DNA from: Acuticoccus sp039034015
GTDB taxonomy: Bacteria; Pseudomonadota; Alphaproteobacteria; Rhizobiales; Amorphaceae
Length of the DNA: 64,000 nt
Assembly (NCBI GenBank): GCA_039034015.1
Contig: JBCCBM010000001.1
Coordinates: 372,001 to 436,000 of the forward strand
Direction of reading: 5' to 3'
This document shows positions 51,574 to 59,797 of the stretch, piece by piece. The first letter of the stretch is position 1; each line of letters begins with the position of its first letter. The notes under the pieces were generated by a model, which was not told the origin of the DNA, ran no database searches, and saw nothing but the letters and a program-made list of their open reading frames with translations. The position numbers and the translations under genes were made by a program.

Positions 51574-52737
51574 TCAGCCGCCAAGCATCGCAAGCCCTTT
51601 GTCGACGACCCCATGTCGAGGATCATCGTCCGCCAAAGCGGATAGCAATTCCTTCGCCCGCAAATAGGCTGACCTTGCTTCGTCTGTCTCGCCAAGCACG
51701 ACGTAGGCGTTTGCCAGTCGAAGCCAGCCATCGAGATCACCAGGCTCTGTCTCGAGTCGCTTCGCGAGCCGGTCTACCATCGATTGGATAAACGCGCCCC
51801 TCTGCTCCTCCGGCATGCGCCCGGCGGCTTCCACTTGTTCAGGTGTCGGCTGCGGGCCTGCCGAAGGACCGTCTGGAGGCAGCGCGCGATAGGAGGCAAG
51901 CTCGAGCGGTGCGGCCCCGAATCGCGCCGCCAGGACATTCGCACGATCGACGAAGGACGGCATCCACGGCGCGAACGCGCCTTCTGCGTCAAGTCGACGT
52001 TTCAGTGCTTGGAAAGCCCCTTCAACGTCACCAGCTTGCTCGCGGGCGAGCGACTGGTAGAAGATCGCGGCCGGGTTGCGCGGATCGAGCGTCAATGCGC
52101 GCTCGAAGGCTGCGGCAGCTTTTGGTGTTACCGTGCCCCTTTCCGCGGCGACCAGCGCCTCGCCGTAACGCGAAAGCGCGTCGGCTCGGGCATCCGGCCG
52201 GTCGATCACTTTGGCAAATGCGGCGGCAGCGTCGCTGAACCGCCCCATCCGCATGTATGTTTGACCCAGCAACATCCAGCCTTCAGTGGAACTGTTGGGG
52301 TTGCTCTCAAGCTGAGAGCGAAGACGGGCGGTCGCCTCGGTGACCTTGGCGAGCCGTTGCCTCTCGTCGGTGCGGTCGGCGACCGGAACGCTCGGCACCT
52401 CCGGCTGCCCGATCTGGAGGTAGAGCGCTGTGCCTGCGAGCGGAACGAGGATCGCAGTCAGGACAATCAGCCCTCGCCCGCGCAGGGATGCGTTCTTCTC
52501 AGACTCTTTGCCGAGCGTAACCATTCGGCGCTTGATTTCGACTTCGGCCGCAGCTGCATCGTTTCCAGACAGGACGGAGCGCTCGCGGTCCCGGTCTACC
52601 TCCGCAAGCTGATCCTCGAGGATGGCGAGCGCGCTCTGCCGCCGCGCCAATGCGCGAGGACTCTTCGATAGCGCCGGCTGCAGCAACAGCCAAACGCTGA
52701 GGACTGCTAGTCCGCCGGCGATAAGCCAGAACGTCAT
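51574..52737 (-). CDS. ccmI: Cytochrome c biogenesis protein CcmI
   Basis: A 387-residue protein with two membrane helices (FWLIAGGLAVLSVWLLL at the start, ILVPLAGTALYLQIG near residue 100) and a periplasmic TPR domain from about residue 140 (WMLLGQTYMRMGRFSDAAAA, WLRLANAYVVLGETDEA). CcmI presents apocytochrome c to the haem ligation complex. The ATG MTFWLIAGG overlaps the ccmH stop by 4 bases. It is the last gene of the ccmFGHI operon. Confidence 0.9.
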   Translation of the reverse strand: MTFWLIAGGLAVLSVWLLLQPALSKSPRALARRQSALAILEDQLAEVDRDRERSVLSGNDAAAAEVEIKRRMVTLGKESEKNASLRGRGLIVLTAILVPLAGTALYLQIGQPEVPSVPVADRTDERQRLAKVTEATARLRSQLESNPNSSTEGWMLLGQTYMRMGRFSDAAAAFAKVIDRPDARADALSRYGEALVAAERGTVTPKAAAAFERALTLDPRNPAAIFYQSLAREQAGDVEGAFQALKRRLDAEGAFAPWMPSFVDRANVLAARFGAAPLELASYRALPPDGPSAGPQPTPEQVEAAGRMPEEQRGAFIQSMVDRLAKRLETEPGDLDGWLRLANAYVVLGETDEARSAYLRAKELLSALADDDPRHGVVDKGLAMLGG

Positions 52738-53216
52738 CGCTCGGTTCCTCTGAGTCGCTCGAGCACGCGCCGCTCTTCGGCCGAAAGCGGTGGCGGCGCG
52801 TGGAGTGCTGCGTTGCGAGAACGCCGCGCGAGGAAGCTTGCGCCGACGAGTAGTGCAATGAGTGCGAGGACGAAAGGCGTCAGCCAAAGCGCGACAGTGC
52901 TTGCTTTGAACGGTGGACGGAAACGGACGAAGTCACCGTAGCGCGCGACGAGATAATCGAGCACCTCCTCGTTGGTGTCGCCGGCGCTCAACCGCTCGCG
53001 CACGATGATGCGCATGTCGCGGGCCATTTCGGCATTCGACCTGTCGATCGATTGATTCTGGCAAACCACACAGCGGATTTCCGCCGAGATTTCTCGAGCC
53101 CGCGTCTCCAGCAACGGATCGTCCAGCATCTCATCAGGCTCAACAGCCGCCGCGATCGGAACAATAATGAATGCGGCGAGACACGCCGCCGCCAAAGTTC
53201 GAACGCAACCCATCAT
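52734..53216 (-). CDS. ccmH: Cytochrome c biogenesis protein CcmH/CycL
   Basis: A 160-residue exported, membrane-anchored thiol oxidoreductase with the CcmH signature IRCVVCQNQSIDRSNAEMAR (about residues 48-67) and a C-terminal helix (VALWLTPFVLALIALLVGA). It reduces the CxxCH thiols of apocytochrome c before haem attachment. It overlaps ccmG and ccmI by 4 bases each. Confidence 0.95.
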   Translation of the reverse strand: MMGCVRTLAAACLAAFIIVPIAAAVEPDEMLDDPLLETRAREISAEIRCVVCQNQSIDRSNAEMARDMRIIVRERLSAGDTNEEVLDYLVARYGDFVRFRPPFKASTVALWLTPFVLALIALLVGASFLARRSRNAALHAPPPLSAEERRVLERLRGTER

Positions 53217-53782
53217 GACGCTTCGGCTCCCTGAGCGACAGTGCGCGCCGCCTCAAGCGCTTCGAGGACTCGCTTGCGTTGATCGTCCGACACGATCGGA
53301 CCCACGTGGCGCAACCGCACCGTTCCGCCTGCATCCACCACGAAAGTTTCGGGCACCCCCGTCAAACCCCACTCAATGCCGGCTCGCCCGTCATAATCGG
53401 AACCGATCCGGTCGTAGGGGTTGCCGAGTTCGTCGAGCCAGGCGCGTGCCTCAGCCGGCTTATCCTTGTAGTTGATGCCATAAAGAACGACGCCATCACG
53501 CTCGACCATGTCGGTCAAAACGCCGTGCTCAGCGCGGCAGGGGATGCACCAAGATGCGAACACATTGATCAGAACAGGTCCAGACCCTCCCGCGAGATCG
53601 TTGCGCGAGAGACCCGGGACACCAACGCCTTCGATAGCCGGCAATGCAAAGGCCGGCGCAGGTTCGTCGATGAGAACCGACGGGAGCACGGAGGGATCGC
53701 GGTCGGGGTTGAGGCCCCACAGAAGAAATCCCCCGATCGCTGCGACGACCGCCAGCGGCAATGCGAAGAAGAGGCGTTTCAT
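53213..53782 (-). CDS. ccmG: Thiol:disulfide interchange protein CcmG/DsbE
   Basis: A 189-residue membrane-anchored thioredoxin-like protein. The active site is NVFASWCIPCRAEH (about residues 76-89), with the CcmG-type acidic/GVPETFVVD loop later. It reduces CcmH. It is 6 bases downstream of ccmF and overlaps ccmH by 4 bases. Confidence 0.94.
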   Translation of the reverse strand: MKRLFFALPLAVVAAIGGFLLWGLNPDRDPSVLPSVLIDEPAPAFALPAIEGVGVPGLSRNDLAGGSGPVLINVFASWCIPCRAEHGVLTDMVERDGVVLYGINYKDKPAEARAWLDELGNPYDRIGSDYDGRAGIEWGLTGVPETFVVDAGGTVRLRHVGPIVSDDQRKRVLEALEAARTVAQGAEAS

Positions 53783-53788
53783 CGGCGC

Positions 53789-55789
53789 TCACTCCGCCGG
53801 AACGACGGCCGGGCGAGCTTCGGCCGGCAGCGTTTTCCTTGGAGCGCCCACCCTCAGGCGCCGATCGCTGAGCGACACGATCGCTCCTGCGACCATTGCT
53901 GCCGCCGCCAGCCAAATGAACCCCACGAGAGGTTGGTAGACCACGCGCAGTGTCCAGGTGCCTTCGGCGTTCTCGGCTGCCGGCTCGCTGATGGTGGCGA
54001 GAAGATCGCCCATCGGCCTGGAGCGGATGGCCGCCTCTGTCGTGGTCGTGGAGGCGAGGGGATAAGCGCGACGCTCAGGTCGCAGCGTCGCGACCGGCTG
54101 CCCATCTCGAGTGACGAGGATCTCACCCATGCGGGACACGTAGTTCGGTCCCTGGACCGCTCTGACGCCATCGAAGCGAAGTTCGAATCCCGCAACCGTT
54201 ACGGTCGTACCTTCCTTCGCGCTGACGATCACTTCCGTCTGCCATGCCGTCGACCCGACGAAGCCGAAAATCGCGATGGCAATGCCCAGGTGGGCAAGTG
54301 TCATGCCGTACGCGGCACGCGGCAATCCTTTGGCACGCCGCCAACTTGTCGATAACGAAACCCTAAAAAGTTGAACGCGATCAGCCCATTCGTTGATCGT
54401 GGCCGCAGCGAGCCAAACGGCGAAGGCGATCGCAATGAGAGCGAGCACTGGCCCTTCCGTGTCCCAGTACCACACTGCGAGTGCGGCGATGATCATGATA
54501 ATGAAGGCGAACTTAAGTCGGTCGAGAACGCCGGCGAGGTCGGCGCGTTTCCAAGAGAGGAACGGACCGATACCCATCACAGCGACAAGCGGCAACATCA
54601 GGGGCACAAAGGTCACATTGTAGAAGGGCGGACCGATCGAAACCTTGTCGCCGGTGATGGCTTCCAAGAAGAGTGGGTAAAGGGTCCCAACCAAAACCGT
54701 CCCAGTGGCGACAGACAGGATGAGGTTGTTGACGATAAGCCCGGTCTCGCGACTGAGCGGCGCGAAGAGACCCCCGGGTTTGAGGTCCGGTGCACGCACG
54801 GCGTAGAGTGTCAAAGAACCGCCGATCGTGATGCCAAGCAACGCCAAAATGTAAATCCCGCGCTCCGGGTCGACGGCAAAGGCATGGACTGAGGTAAGAA
54901 GCCCCGAGCGCACGATGAAAGTTCCGAGAAGGCTGAGCGAAAACGCGAGTATCGCAAGTAGGATCGTCCAGCTCTTGAAGGCATCGCGCTTCTCGCTGAC
55001 GATCGCCGAATGAAGCAGCGCCGTCGCCACCAGCCACGGCATAAACGACACGTTCTCCACTGGATCCCAGAACCACCAGCCACCCCAACCGAGCTCGTAG
55101 TACGCCCACCATGACCCGAGCGCGATACCTGCAGTGAGAAAGGCCCACGCGGCCAACGTCCAAGGGCGCACCCATCGTGCCCATGCCGGATCCACCCGAC
55201 CCTCGATGAGTGCTGCCACCGCGAACGAGAACACGATCGAGAGTCCAACATAGCCGAGGTAGAGAAGAGGCGGGTGCAGCGCGAGCCCGACGTCCTGCAA
55301 GAGCGGGTTGAGGTCCTGACCCTCGAGCGGAGGTGGGAACACGCGCTCGAACGGGTTTGACGTAAACAGCATGAACGACAAGAAGCCAACGCTGATCCAG
55401 GCTTGAACACTAAGCGCTCGCGCCTTGAGGGCCTGAGGGATGTTCGCACCGAACAGCGCGACCGAAGCGCCGAAGAGCGAAAGGATCAGCGTCCAGAGAA
55501 GGAGCGAACCCTCATGGCTTCCCCACGTCCCGGCGACCTTAAAGATCAGCGGTTTAAGCACACTCGAGTTTTGAACGACATTGAGCACCGTGAAGTCACT
55601 GACGATGAAAGAGCGCATGAGCGCAATGAACGCGAACGCCACCAGGATGGCCTGAGTGATCGAGGTCGTCTCAGCACTCTTCATCCAACGAATTCGGCCC
55701 GTCGTAGCGCCGGCAATCGGAAGAACACCCTGCGCGAGCGCGACGACCAAAGCGACGCTCAAAGCAAACTGACCAACTTCTGGGATCAC
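53789..55789 (-). CDS. ccmF: Haem lyase CcmF (cytochrome c biogenesis)
   Basis: A 666-residue protein with about fifteen membrane helices. The WWD domain GWGGWWFWDPVENVSFMPWL (about residues 233-252) binds haem, and GTWGSHEGSLLLWTL is the other conserved signature. CcmF with CcmH and CcmI attaches haem to apocytochromes. The GTG start giving MIPEVGQFALS is favoured because it matches the family N-terminus and has GAGGT before it. ccmE, usual between ccmI and ccmF, is absent from this operon. A class B promoter lies 27-57 bases upstream. Confidence 0.94.
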   Translation of the reverse strand: MIPEVGQFALSVALVVALAQGVLPIAGATTGRIRWMKSAETTSITQAILVAFAFIALMRSFIVSDFTVLNVVQNSSVLKPLIFKVAGTWGSHEGSLLLWTLILSLFGASVALFGANIPQALKARALSVQAWISVGFLSFMLFTSNPFERVFPPPLEGQDLNPLLQDVGLALHPPLLYLGYVGLSIVFSFAVAALIEGRVDPAWARWVRPWTLAAWAFLTAGIALGSWWAYYELGWGGWWFWDPVENVSFMPWLVATALLHSAIVSEKRDAFKSWTILLAILAFSLSLLGTFIVRSGLLTSVHAFAVDPERGIYILALLGITIGGSLTLYAVRAPDLKPGGLFAPLSRETGLIVNNLILSVATGTVLVGTLYPLFLEAITGDKVSIGPPFYNVTFVPLMLPLVAVMGIGPFLSWKRADLAGVLDRLKFAFIIMIIAALAVWYWDTEGPVLALIAIAFAVWLAAATINEWADRVQLFRVSLSTSWRRAKGLPRAAYGMTLAHLGIAIAIFGFVGSTAWQTEVIVSAKEGTTVTVAGFELRFDGVRAVQGPNYVSRMGEILVTRDGQPVATLRPERRAYPLASTTTTEAAIRSRPMGDLLATISEPAAENAEGTWTLRVVYQPLVGFIWLAAAAMVAGAIVSLSDRRLRVGAPRKTLPAEARPAVVPAE

Positions 55790-55815
55790 TCGAAATACCT
55801 CGCAATGGATCGCCA

Positions 55816-55846
55816 AGGATCCATGCCTCCCATGTTGGAATGTCAA
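55816..55846 (-). promoter_or_regulatory. CueR-type promoter/operator for ccmFGHI (class B)
   Basis: On the minus strand, TTGACA, a 19-bp spacer starting TTCCAACATGGGAGG, and GATCCT. The dyad is close to that of the copA site at 32,855. It would put cytochrome c maturation under copper control. Confidence 0.75.
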
Positions 55847-55903
55847 GAACGGCGTGGCGCAGCAGTCCCCTAGCCAATCACGGTATCGTGAAACCGTGAG
55901 GCT

Positions 55904-55934
55904 TTGACCTTTCCATGTCGGAAGGTCTTAGCCG
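55904..55934 (+). promoter_or_regulatory. CueR-type promoter/operator for the DUF2933-Rieske genes (class B)
   Basis: TTGACC, a 19-bp spacer starting TTTCCATGTCGGAAGG, and TAGCCG. It is divergent from the ccmF promoter with 57 bases between. Confidence 0.84.
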
Positions 55935-55979
55935 ACCCTCAGGGTCGGACCGCGCCGGCCAACCGACCAAATCACAATA

Positions 55980-56306
55980 TTGGGTCAACTTGTGAACGAC
56001 ACATCAGCCGCTTCCTCGGTGCCAACGATAAAGCCTCAAGAGCCTCAGTCAGGCGGTCCCATCATAAAATACGGGATGTGGATCTGCTGCGCAGTGATGC
56101 TCGCGCCGTTGGCGCTTTACTTCATTCAGGGCGAAATGATCACTAGCCTCTCTTCGACGCTTGCTCTGTTTGCGCCGCTCGCTCTGTGTGCTGGCATGCA
56201 TTTCGTCTTGCACCGATCGATCGGGCGTTCGTGTCATGGCGGAACTGCCGAGGCCGAACAGAAGATCATAGAGGAGCCCAAACGCAGTGTCTTCGCCGAC
56301 CGCTGA
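55980..56306 (+). CDS. DUF2933-like small membrane protein with metal-binding residues
   Basis: A 108-residue protein with two hydrophobic helices (MWICCAVMLAPLALYFI and LALFAPLALCAGMHFVLH) and a Cys/His-containing end (HRSIGRSCHGG). These features fit DUF2933-type proteins that accompany copper genes. The frame starts at TTG 55980; a GTG at 55992 is an alternative. Its 3' end overlaps the Rieske gene by 20 bases, so the two are cotranscribed from the class B promoter. Its function is not established. Confidence 0.68.
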   Translation: MGQLVNDTSAASSVPTIKPQEPQSGGPIIKYGMWICCAVMLAPLALYFIQGEMITSLSSTLALFAPLALCAGMHFVLHRSIGRSCHGGTAEAEQKIIEEPKRSVFADR

Positions 56307-56832
56307 AGAGCCTGTCCAGAAACCCAGGCGACGGGATTTCCTTTACATCGCGACCGGTGCGTTCAGCGCGACCGCCGTCGGCGCCATGGCATGGCCGTTC
56401 ATCGACAGCCTGAACCCATCAGCGGATGTCTCCGCCCTCGCCGAAGTCGAAGTTGACATCTCTGACGTCAAGGTCGGCGAACGCATCACCGTGATGTGGC
56501 AGAGCAAGCCGATCTTCATCGACCACCGCACGCCAGAGCAGATCGAGGCAGCAAGGTCCGAAGACATCGATGCTTTGCCCGATCCCGAAAGTGACGAGGC
56601 CCGCGTCACGCGGCCGGAGTGGCTAATCGTCGTTGGCGTGTGCACTCATCTCGGATGTGTCCCTCTCGGCCAGCGTCAAAATGATCCACTCGGAAATTGG
56701 GGGGGCTGGTTTTGCCCCTGTCACGGTTCGCACTATGACACCTCAGGTCGCGTCCGACGCGGCCCGGCACCTACCAATCTGGCCGTGCCGCCTTATGCCT
56801 TTCAATCCGACACTTTGATTGTCATTGGCTGA
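56287..56832 (+). CDS. Rieske iron-sulfur protein, ubiquinol-cytochrome c reductase type (orphan)
   Basis: A 181-residue protein with a Tat-like N-terminus (RRRDFLYIATGAFSATAVGA) that also anchors it, and the cluster-binding loops CTHLGC (about residue 118) and CPCHGSHYD (about residue 143). This is the bc1-type Rieske subunit (PetA), not an oxygenase Rieske. No cytochrome b or c1 gene is in the window. The start is GTG at 56287. Being behind a CueR-type promoter, it may be a copper-induced replacement for the housekeeping protein. Confidence 0.92.
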   Translation: MSSPTAEEPVQKPRRRDFLYIATGAFSATAVGAMAWPFIDSLNPSADVSALAEVEVDISDVKVGERITVMWQSKPIFIDHRTPEQIEAARSEDIDALPDPESDEARVTRPEWLIVVGVCTHLGCVPLGQRQNDPLGNWGGWFCPCHGSHYDTSGRVRRGPAPTNLAVPPYAFQSDTLIVIG

Positions 56833-57339
56833 CCGACTGTCGTAGGCGAACTGGTCTATTGGCTCACGTTCCGTACATGCGCCACGCACACAAATCAGAG
56901 TAGACCACTCCGCGCCAATCTTGTTCGCGCTGTTCGAAACCGCAGTGTTTAACGAATTTGGAGCCTCGAGGTTTCTGCTGATGGGTTGTTTGGCCCTATC
57001 GCAACCGCTCCTGTCGCCCTCGCTTTGGCCACCGCCGCGTCTTGGCTCGTTGGGGGACTGACCGTGTTTACGGCCCCGTGGTCCTGAAGGGACCGCCGGC
57101 TTCGCCGTTGTCCGATCTGGTCTGGTCATTTATTGATCCCGAGGATTGGATCGGGGTGCGATATCGCGGCGATGATTGGCTTGCGGTCGGCGCTCAAGCG
57201 GCGTCAACATCGGGTGGCTGACGGTGGACACCGCCACGGTCATGTCGGCCCTTGTCGTTCTGCTAACAGACCGCGCCATAGCCATTGGGATACTTCGATA
57301 TTGACGCAGACGAAATCGGATCGTGCCCAACCACCTCAC
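56833..57339. other. Stretch with remains of a membrane protein, no intact gene
   Basis: A plus-strand fragment near 56,975-57,087 reads GLFGPIATAPVALALATAAS then WLVGGLTVFTAPWS and stop. Another near 57,215-57,300 reads MSALVVLLTDRAIAIGILRY and stop. Both look like ends of membrane helices of decayed transporters. The family is not clear. Confidence 0.35.
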
Positions 57340-57810
57340 TTAGAACCTGCCGTCCACGAACTTCTCAAAAGCGGCAAGCGTTTCCTCGCTCACGTGGTGC
57401 TCGATCCCTTCGGCATCTCGTTCGGCGGTTACTTCGTTCACTCCGAGAGCGACCAGCATCGCAACGACGATGCGGTGCCGACGGCGACAGGCCTCCGCAA
57501 GCGCAAGTCCTTCCTCGGTCAAGAACACAGACCGATAGCGTTCACGCCGCACGAGCCCTTCTCGCACTAGACGATCTAGGTTTTTCGTCACCGTTGGTGG
57601 TCTGACACCAAGCCGTTGGGCCATATCGACGGGTCGCGCCTCACCGCACCTTTCAACCAGCTCGGCGATGAGCTCGACGTAGTCTTCCGCCATCTCACTT
57701 TCATGCGCGCTGCGGACCAGCGCGAATCCATCGGCCTGCTCGGCCGGCGCGCGCTCGCCGGGGTTCGACGTCTCGCCAAACGTGACTTCATTTTTCCGAG
57801 AGCTCTCCAT
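57340..57810 (-). CDS. mntR: Manganese-responsive DtxR-family regulator MntR
   Basis: A 156-residue DtxR/MntR-type regulator. The N-terminal HTH has AEDYVELIAELVERCGEARP and MAQRLGVRPPTVTKNLDRLV. The C-terminal dimerisation domain carries metal ligands (ESEMAEDYVELI with Glu/Asp near the start; RHRIVVAMLVALGV and EGIEHHVSEET with Glu-His-His). The short form without SH3 domain is the gammaproteobacterial/alphaproteobacterial MntR type. It is divergent from the di-haem peroxidase/ABC operon, with a palindrome in between that fits an MntR box. Confidence 0.9.
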   Translation of the reverse strand: MESSRKNEVTFGETSNPGERAPAEQADGFALVRSAHESEMAEDYVELIAELVERCGEARPVDMAQRLGVRPPTVTKNLDRLVREGLVRRERYRSVFLTEEGLALAEACRRRHRIVVAMLVALGVNEVTAERDAEGIEHHVSEETLAAFEKFVDGRF

Positions 57811-57865
57811 CCGAGCAAGGTGGGGTCTGTTGCGGCGATTGACAAAACTTTGCTCGTGCCATCAA

Positions 57866-57883
57866 AGTTAGACGAGGCTAATT
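57866..57883. promoter_or_regulatory. MntR-box-like palindrome
   Basis: AGTTAGACGAGGCTAATT has inverted arms TTAGAC and GGCTAA (one mismatch) around GA. It lies in the 94 bases between divergent mntR and the di-haem cytochrome gene. Its form (TTAGnC-n2-GnCTAA) resembles known Mn/Fe-regulator boxes. Confidence 0.7.
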
Positions 57884-57904
57884 CTGATTGGTGTTGGCGC
57901 GATT

Positions 57905-59797
57905 ATGAGAGCAAAGCCCACGATGCGAGCACGATTGACATATCTTGTCGCCGGCATGCTCACGGCCCTCGCAGCTGGCGCCGCGCACGCGACAGCGGTG
58001 CGCGAGGCGCCGTGGCTGCCGGAGGCCGCCGCGTACAGGTTGACACTGCACTACGCCAATCTTGTCCCGGTGCCGTGGGACGCGATCGAAGCGGCGTGGA
58101 GCGAACCTTATCGCGGCGCAGAGACCCGGTCCGGCGCACTCGATCGCATCGGCGTCGCAAGCAAGGTCAGCACCGACGCGCTCAACGCTGCAATCGGCGC
58201 CCGCGACCGGCAGGCGCTGTTCGCCGCCTCGACCCGGCTGATCGCGAAGCGGATCGAGGAGGAGCTCGACCGGACGATCGCTGCGGATGAGGCGGCCGTT
58301 GCGCAGGCGGCGATCTTGGAAGCACGCCAGCTCTATCGCGCATTCGCCGATCATCTCGACGCCGCGGACCCCGATGCTGGCCGGGCAATTGGGCTCGCCT
58401 TCTTGGAGCTGACGAGCGCCACAGGTTCCACCGGAGTGCTCGGCAAAGGGGCCGCGCCGCGTGACGTGGCGCGGATGGAAAAGGCGCGGGCGATGATCTC
58501 GGACTATCTGACGCTGAACTACCTGCCCGAACGCTTCGCCGAGAGGCCGAAATTGTCGGCCATCCCCGAAACCATCGCCGCCAGCCGGGAGGACGTCGAC
58601 ATTCCCGCATCGCTGCCGCCGGGCTCCGACATCTTCGACCAGGATCCGCTGCCCCTTCTCGTCCTGAACTTCGAGGAACAGGGCATCGAGGAGAGCGACC
58701 TGCCGATGGTCGCCTACGGCGATATGCTGTTCGACAGCCCGGAAGTTTTTGGCGATCCGGCTCGCGGGCTCGGCATCGCCTGCTCGACCTGCCATAATCG
58801 CTCCGATATCAACAACCGCTTCTTCATTCCAGGCGTCAGCCACCAGCCGGGCGCCGCGGATGTGGATGGCGCGTTTTTCAACGAATTGTTCAACGACCGT
58901 CGAGCGGATTCCCTCGACATTCCGACCCTGCGCGGTCTGCGCTTCACCGGGCCCTACGGCCGTGACGGTCGCTTCGCCTCGCTGCGCGAGTTCACGCGCA
59001 ACGTGATCGTCAAAGAGTTCGGCGGCGATGAGCCGACCCCCTTCATGCTCGACGCGCTCGTTGCCTACCTCCTCGAGTTCGATTTCCTGCCGAACGCGAT
59101 GCTCACGCCGGCGGGTGAATTGACCGAGGCCGCCCCCGAAGCCGCGCGGCGTGGTGCGGCGATCTTCCAGCGGCCAATGGAGGGGCTAAGCGGGCGCTCC
59201 TGCGCGAGCTGCCACGTCCCCTCGGCCAACTTCCTGGATCGCCGCGCCCACGATATCGGATCGGTCGACGCGGCCTATGACGGCGCGCGTGCGGGCGCCC
59301 TCGACACGCCGACGCTCCTCGGCAGTGCCTACACGGCGCCCTATTTCCACGACGGGTCGCTGCCGACGCTCGCGAGCGTGGTGGAGTGGTTCGACGAGAC
59401 GAAATCGCTCGGCTTGTCGCAGCGCGAGCGCGCCGATCTCACCGCCTATCTGGAAGCCGTCGGCGCGGCGGACGAACCCTTCGAGGCGTTCGACGAACGC
59501 AAGACGCGGTTCCGGCTCGCTTTCGACGAGCTGACCACCTTCGCCTCGACCCTCGATACCCTGCTGCCGGCCCGTGACGCGCAGCACGCGCTGCTGCTCG
59601 TCGACACCGTCGCCGCGGACCTCGCCGCCGACGCCGGCACCATGGCGAACCTTTCGGCCCGGCCAGAGATCTACCGGTTGGCCGACATCCTTGTTGCGGT
59701 CGGTGAGGCCGTCCGCGCCGCGGACTGGACGAGCGCAGAAGAGCACTGGTCACGCTTCAAGGCGAAGGCCGAGGCCATCGACGAAAGGGTCTACTGA
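57905..59797 (+). CDS. Di-haem cytochrome c peroxidase/MauG-like protein with long N-terminal domain
   Basis: A 630-residue exported protein (signal MRARLTYLVAGMLTALAAG). An N-terminal alpha-helical domain of about 220 residues has no recognisable motif. The peroxidase-like di-haem part carries CSTCHNRSDIN (about residue 293) and CASCHVPSANF (about residue 433), with PTLRGLRFTGPYGRDGRFA and PTLLGSAYTAPYFHDGSLP between and after. A further C-terminal region of about 130 residues follows. Such proteins either reduce H2O2 or oxidise other molecules in the periplasm. It is the first gene of an operon with an ABC transporter and is likely controlled by MntR. An in-frame ATG at 57923 is an alternative start. 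Confidence 0.88.
   Translation: MRAKPTMRARLTYLVAGMLTALAAGAAHATAVREAPWLPEAAAYRLTLHYANLVPVPWDAIEAAWSEPYRGAETRSGALDRIGVASKVSTDALNAAIGARDRQALFAASTRLIAKRIEEELDRTIAADEAAVAQAAILEARQLYRAFADHLDAADPDAGRAIGLAFLELTSATGSTGVLGKGAAPRDVARMEKARAMISDYLTLNYLPERFAERPKLSAIPETIAASREDVDIPASLPPGSDIFDQDPLPLLVLNFEEQGIEESDLPMVAYGDMLFDSPEVFGDPARGLGIACSTCHNRSDINNRFFIPGVSHQPGAADVDGAFFNELFNDRRADSLDIPTLRGLRFTGPYGRDGRFASLREFTRNVIVKEFGGDEPTPFMLDALVAYLLEFDFLPNAMLTPAGELTEAAPEAARRGAAIFQRPMEGLSGRSCASCHVPSANFLDRRAHDIGSVDAAYDGARAGALDTPTLLGSAYTAPYFHDGSLPTLASVVEWFDETKSLGLSQRERADLTAYLEAVGAADEPFEAFDERKTRFRLAFDELTTFASTLDTLLPARDAQHALLLVDTVAADLAADAGTMANLSARPEIYRLADILVAVGEAVRAADWTSAEEHWSRFKAKAEAIDERVY

Noticed and set aside
56833..57129. 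A minus-strand frame of about 128 codons after the Rieske gene
   Set aside because: Composition is unlike the neighbours and the opposite strand carries remnants of membrane-helix coding sequence; no start signal or family pattern.
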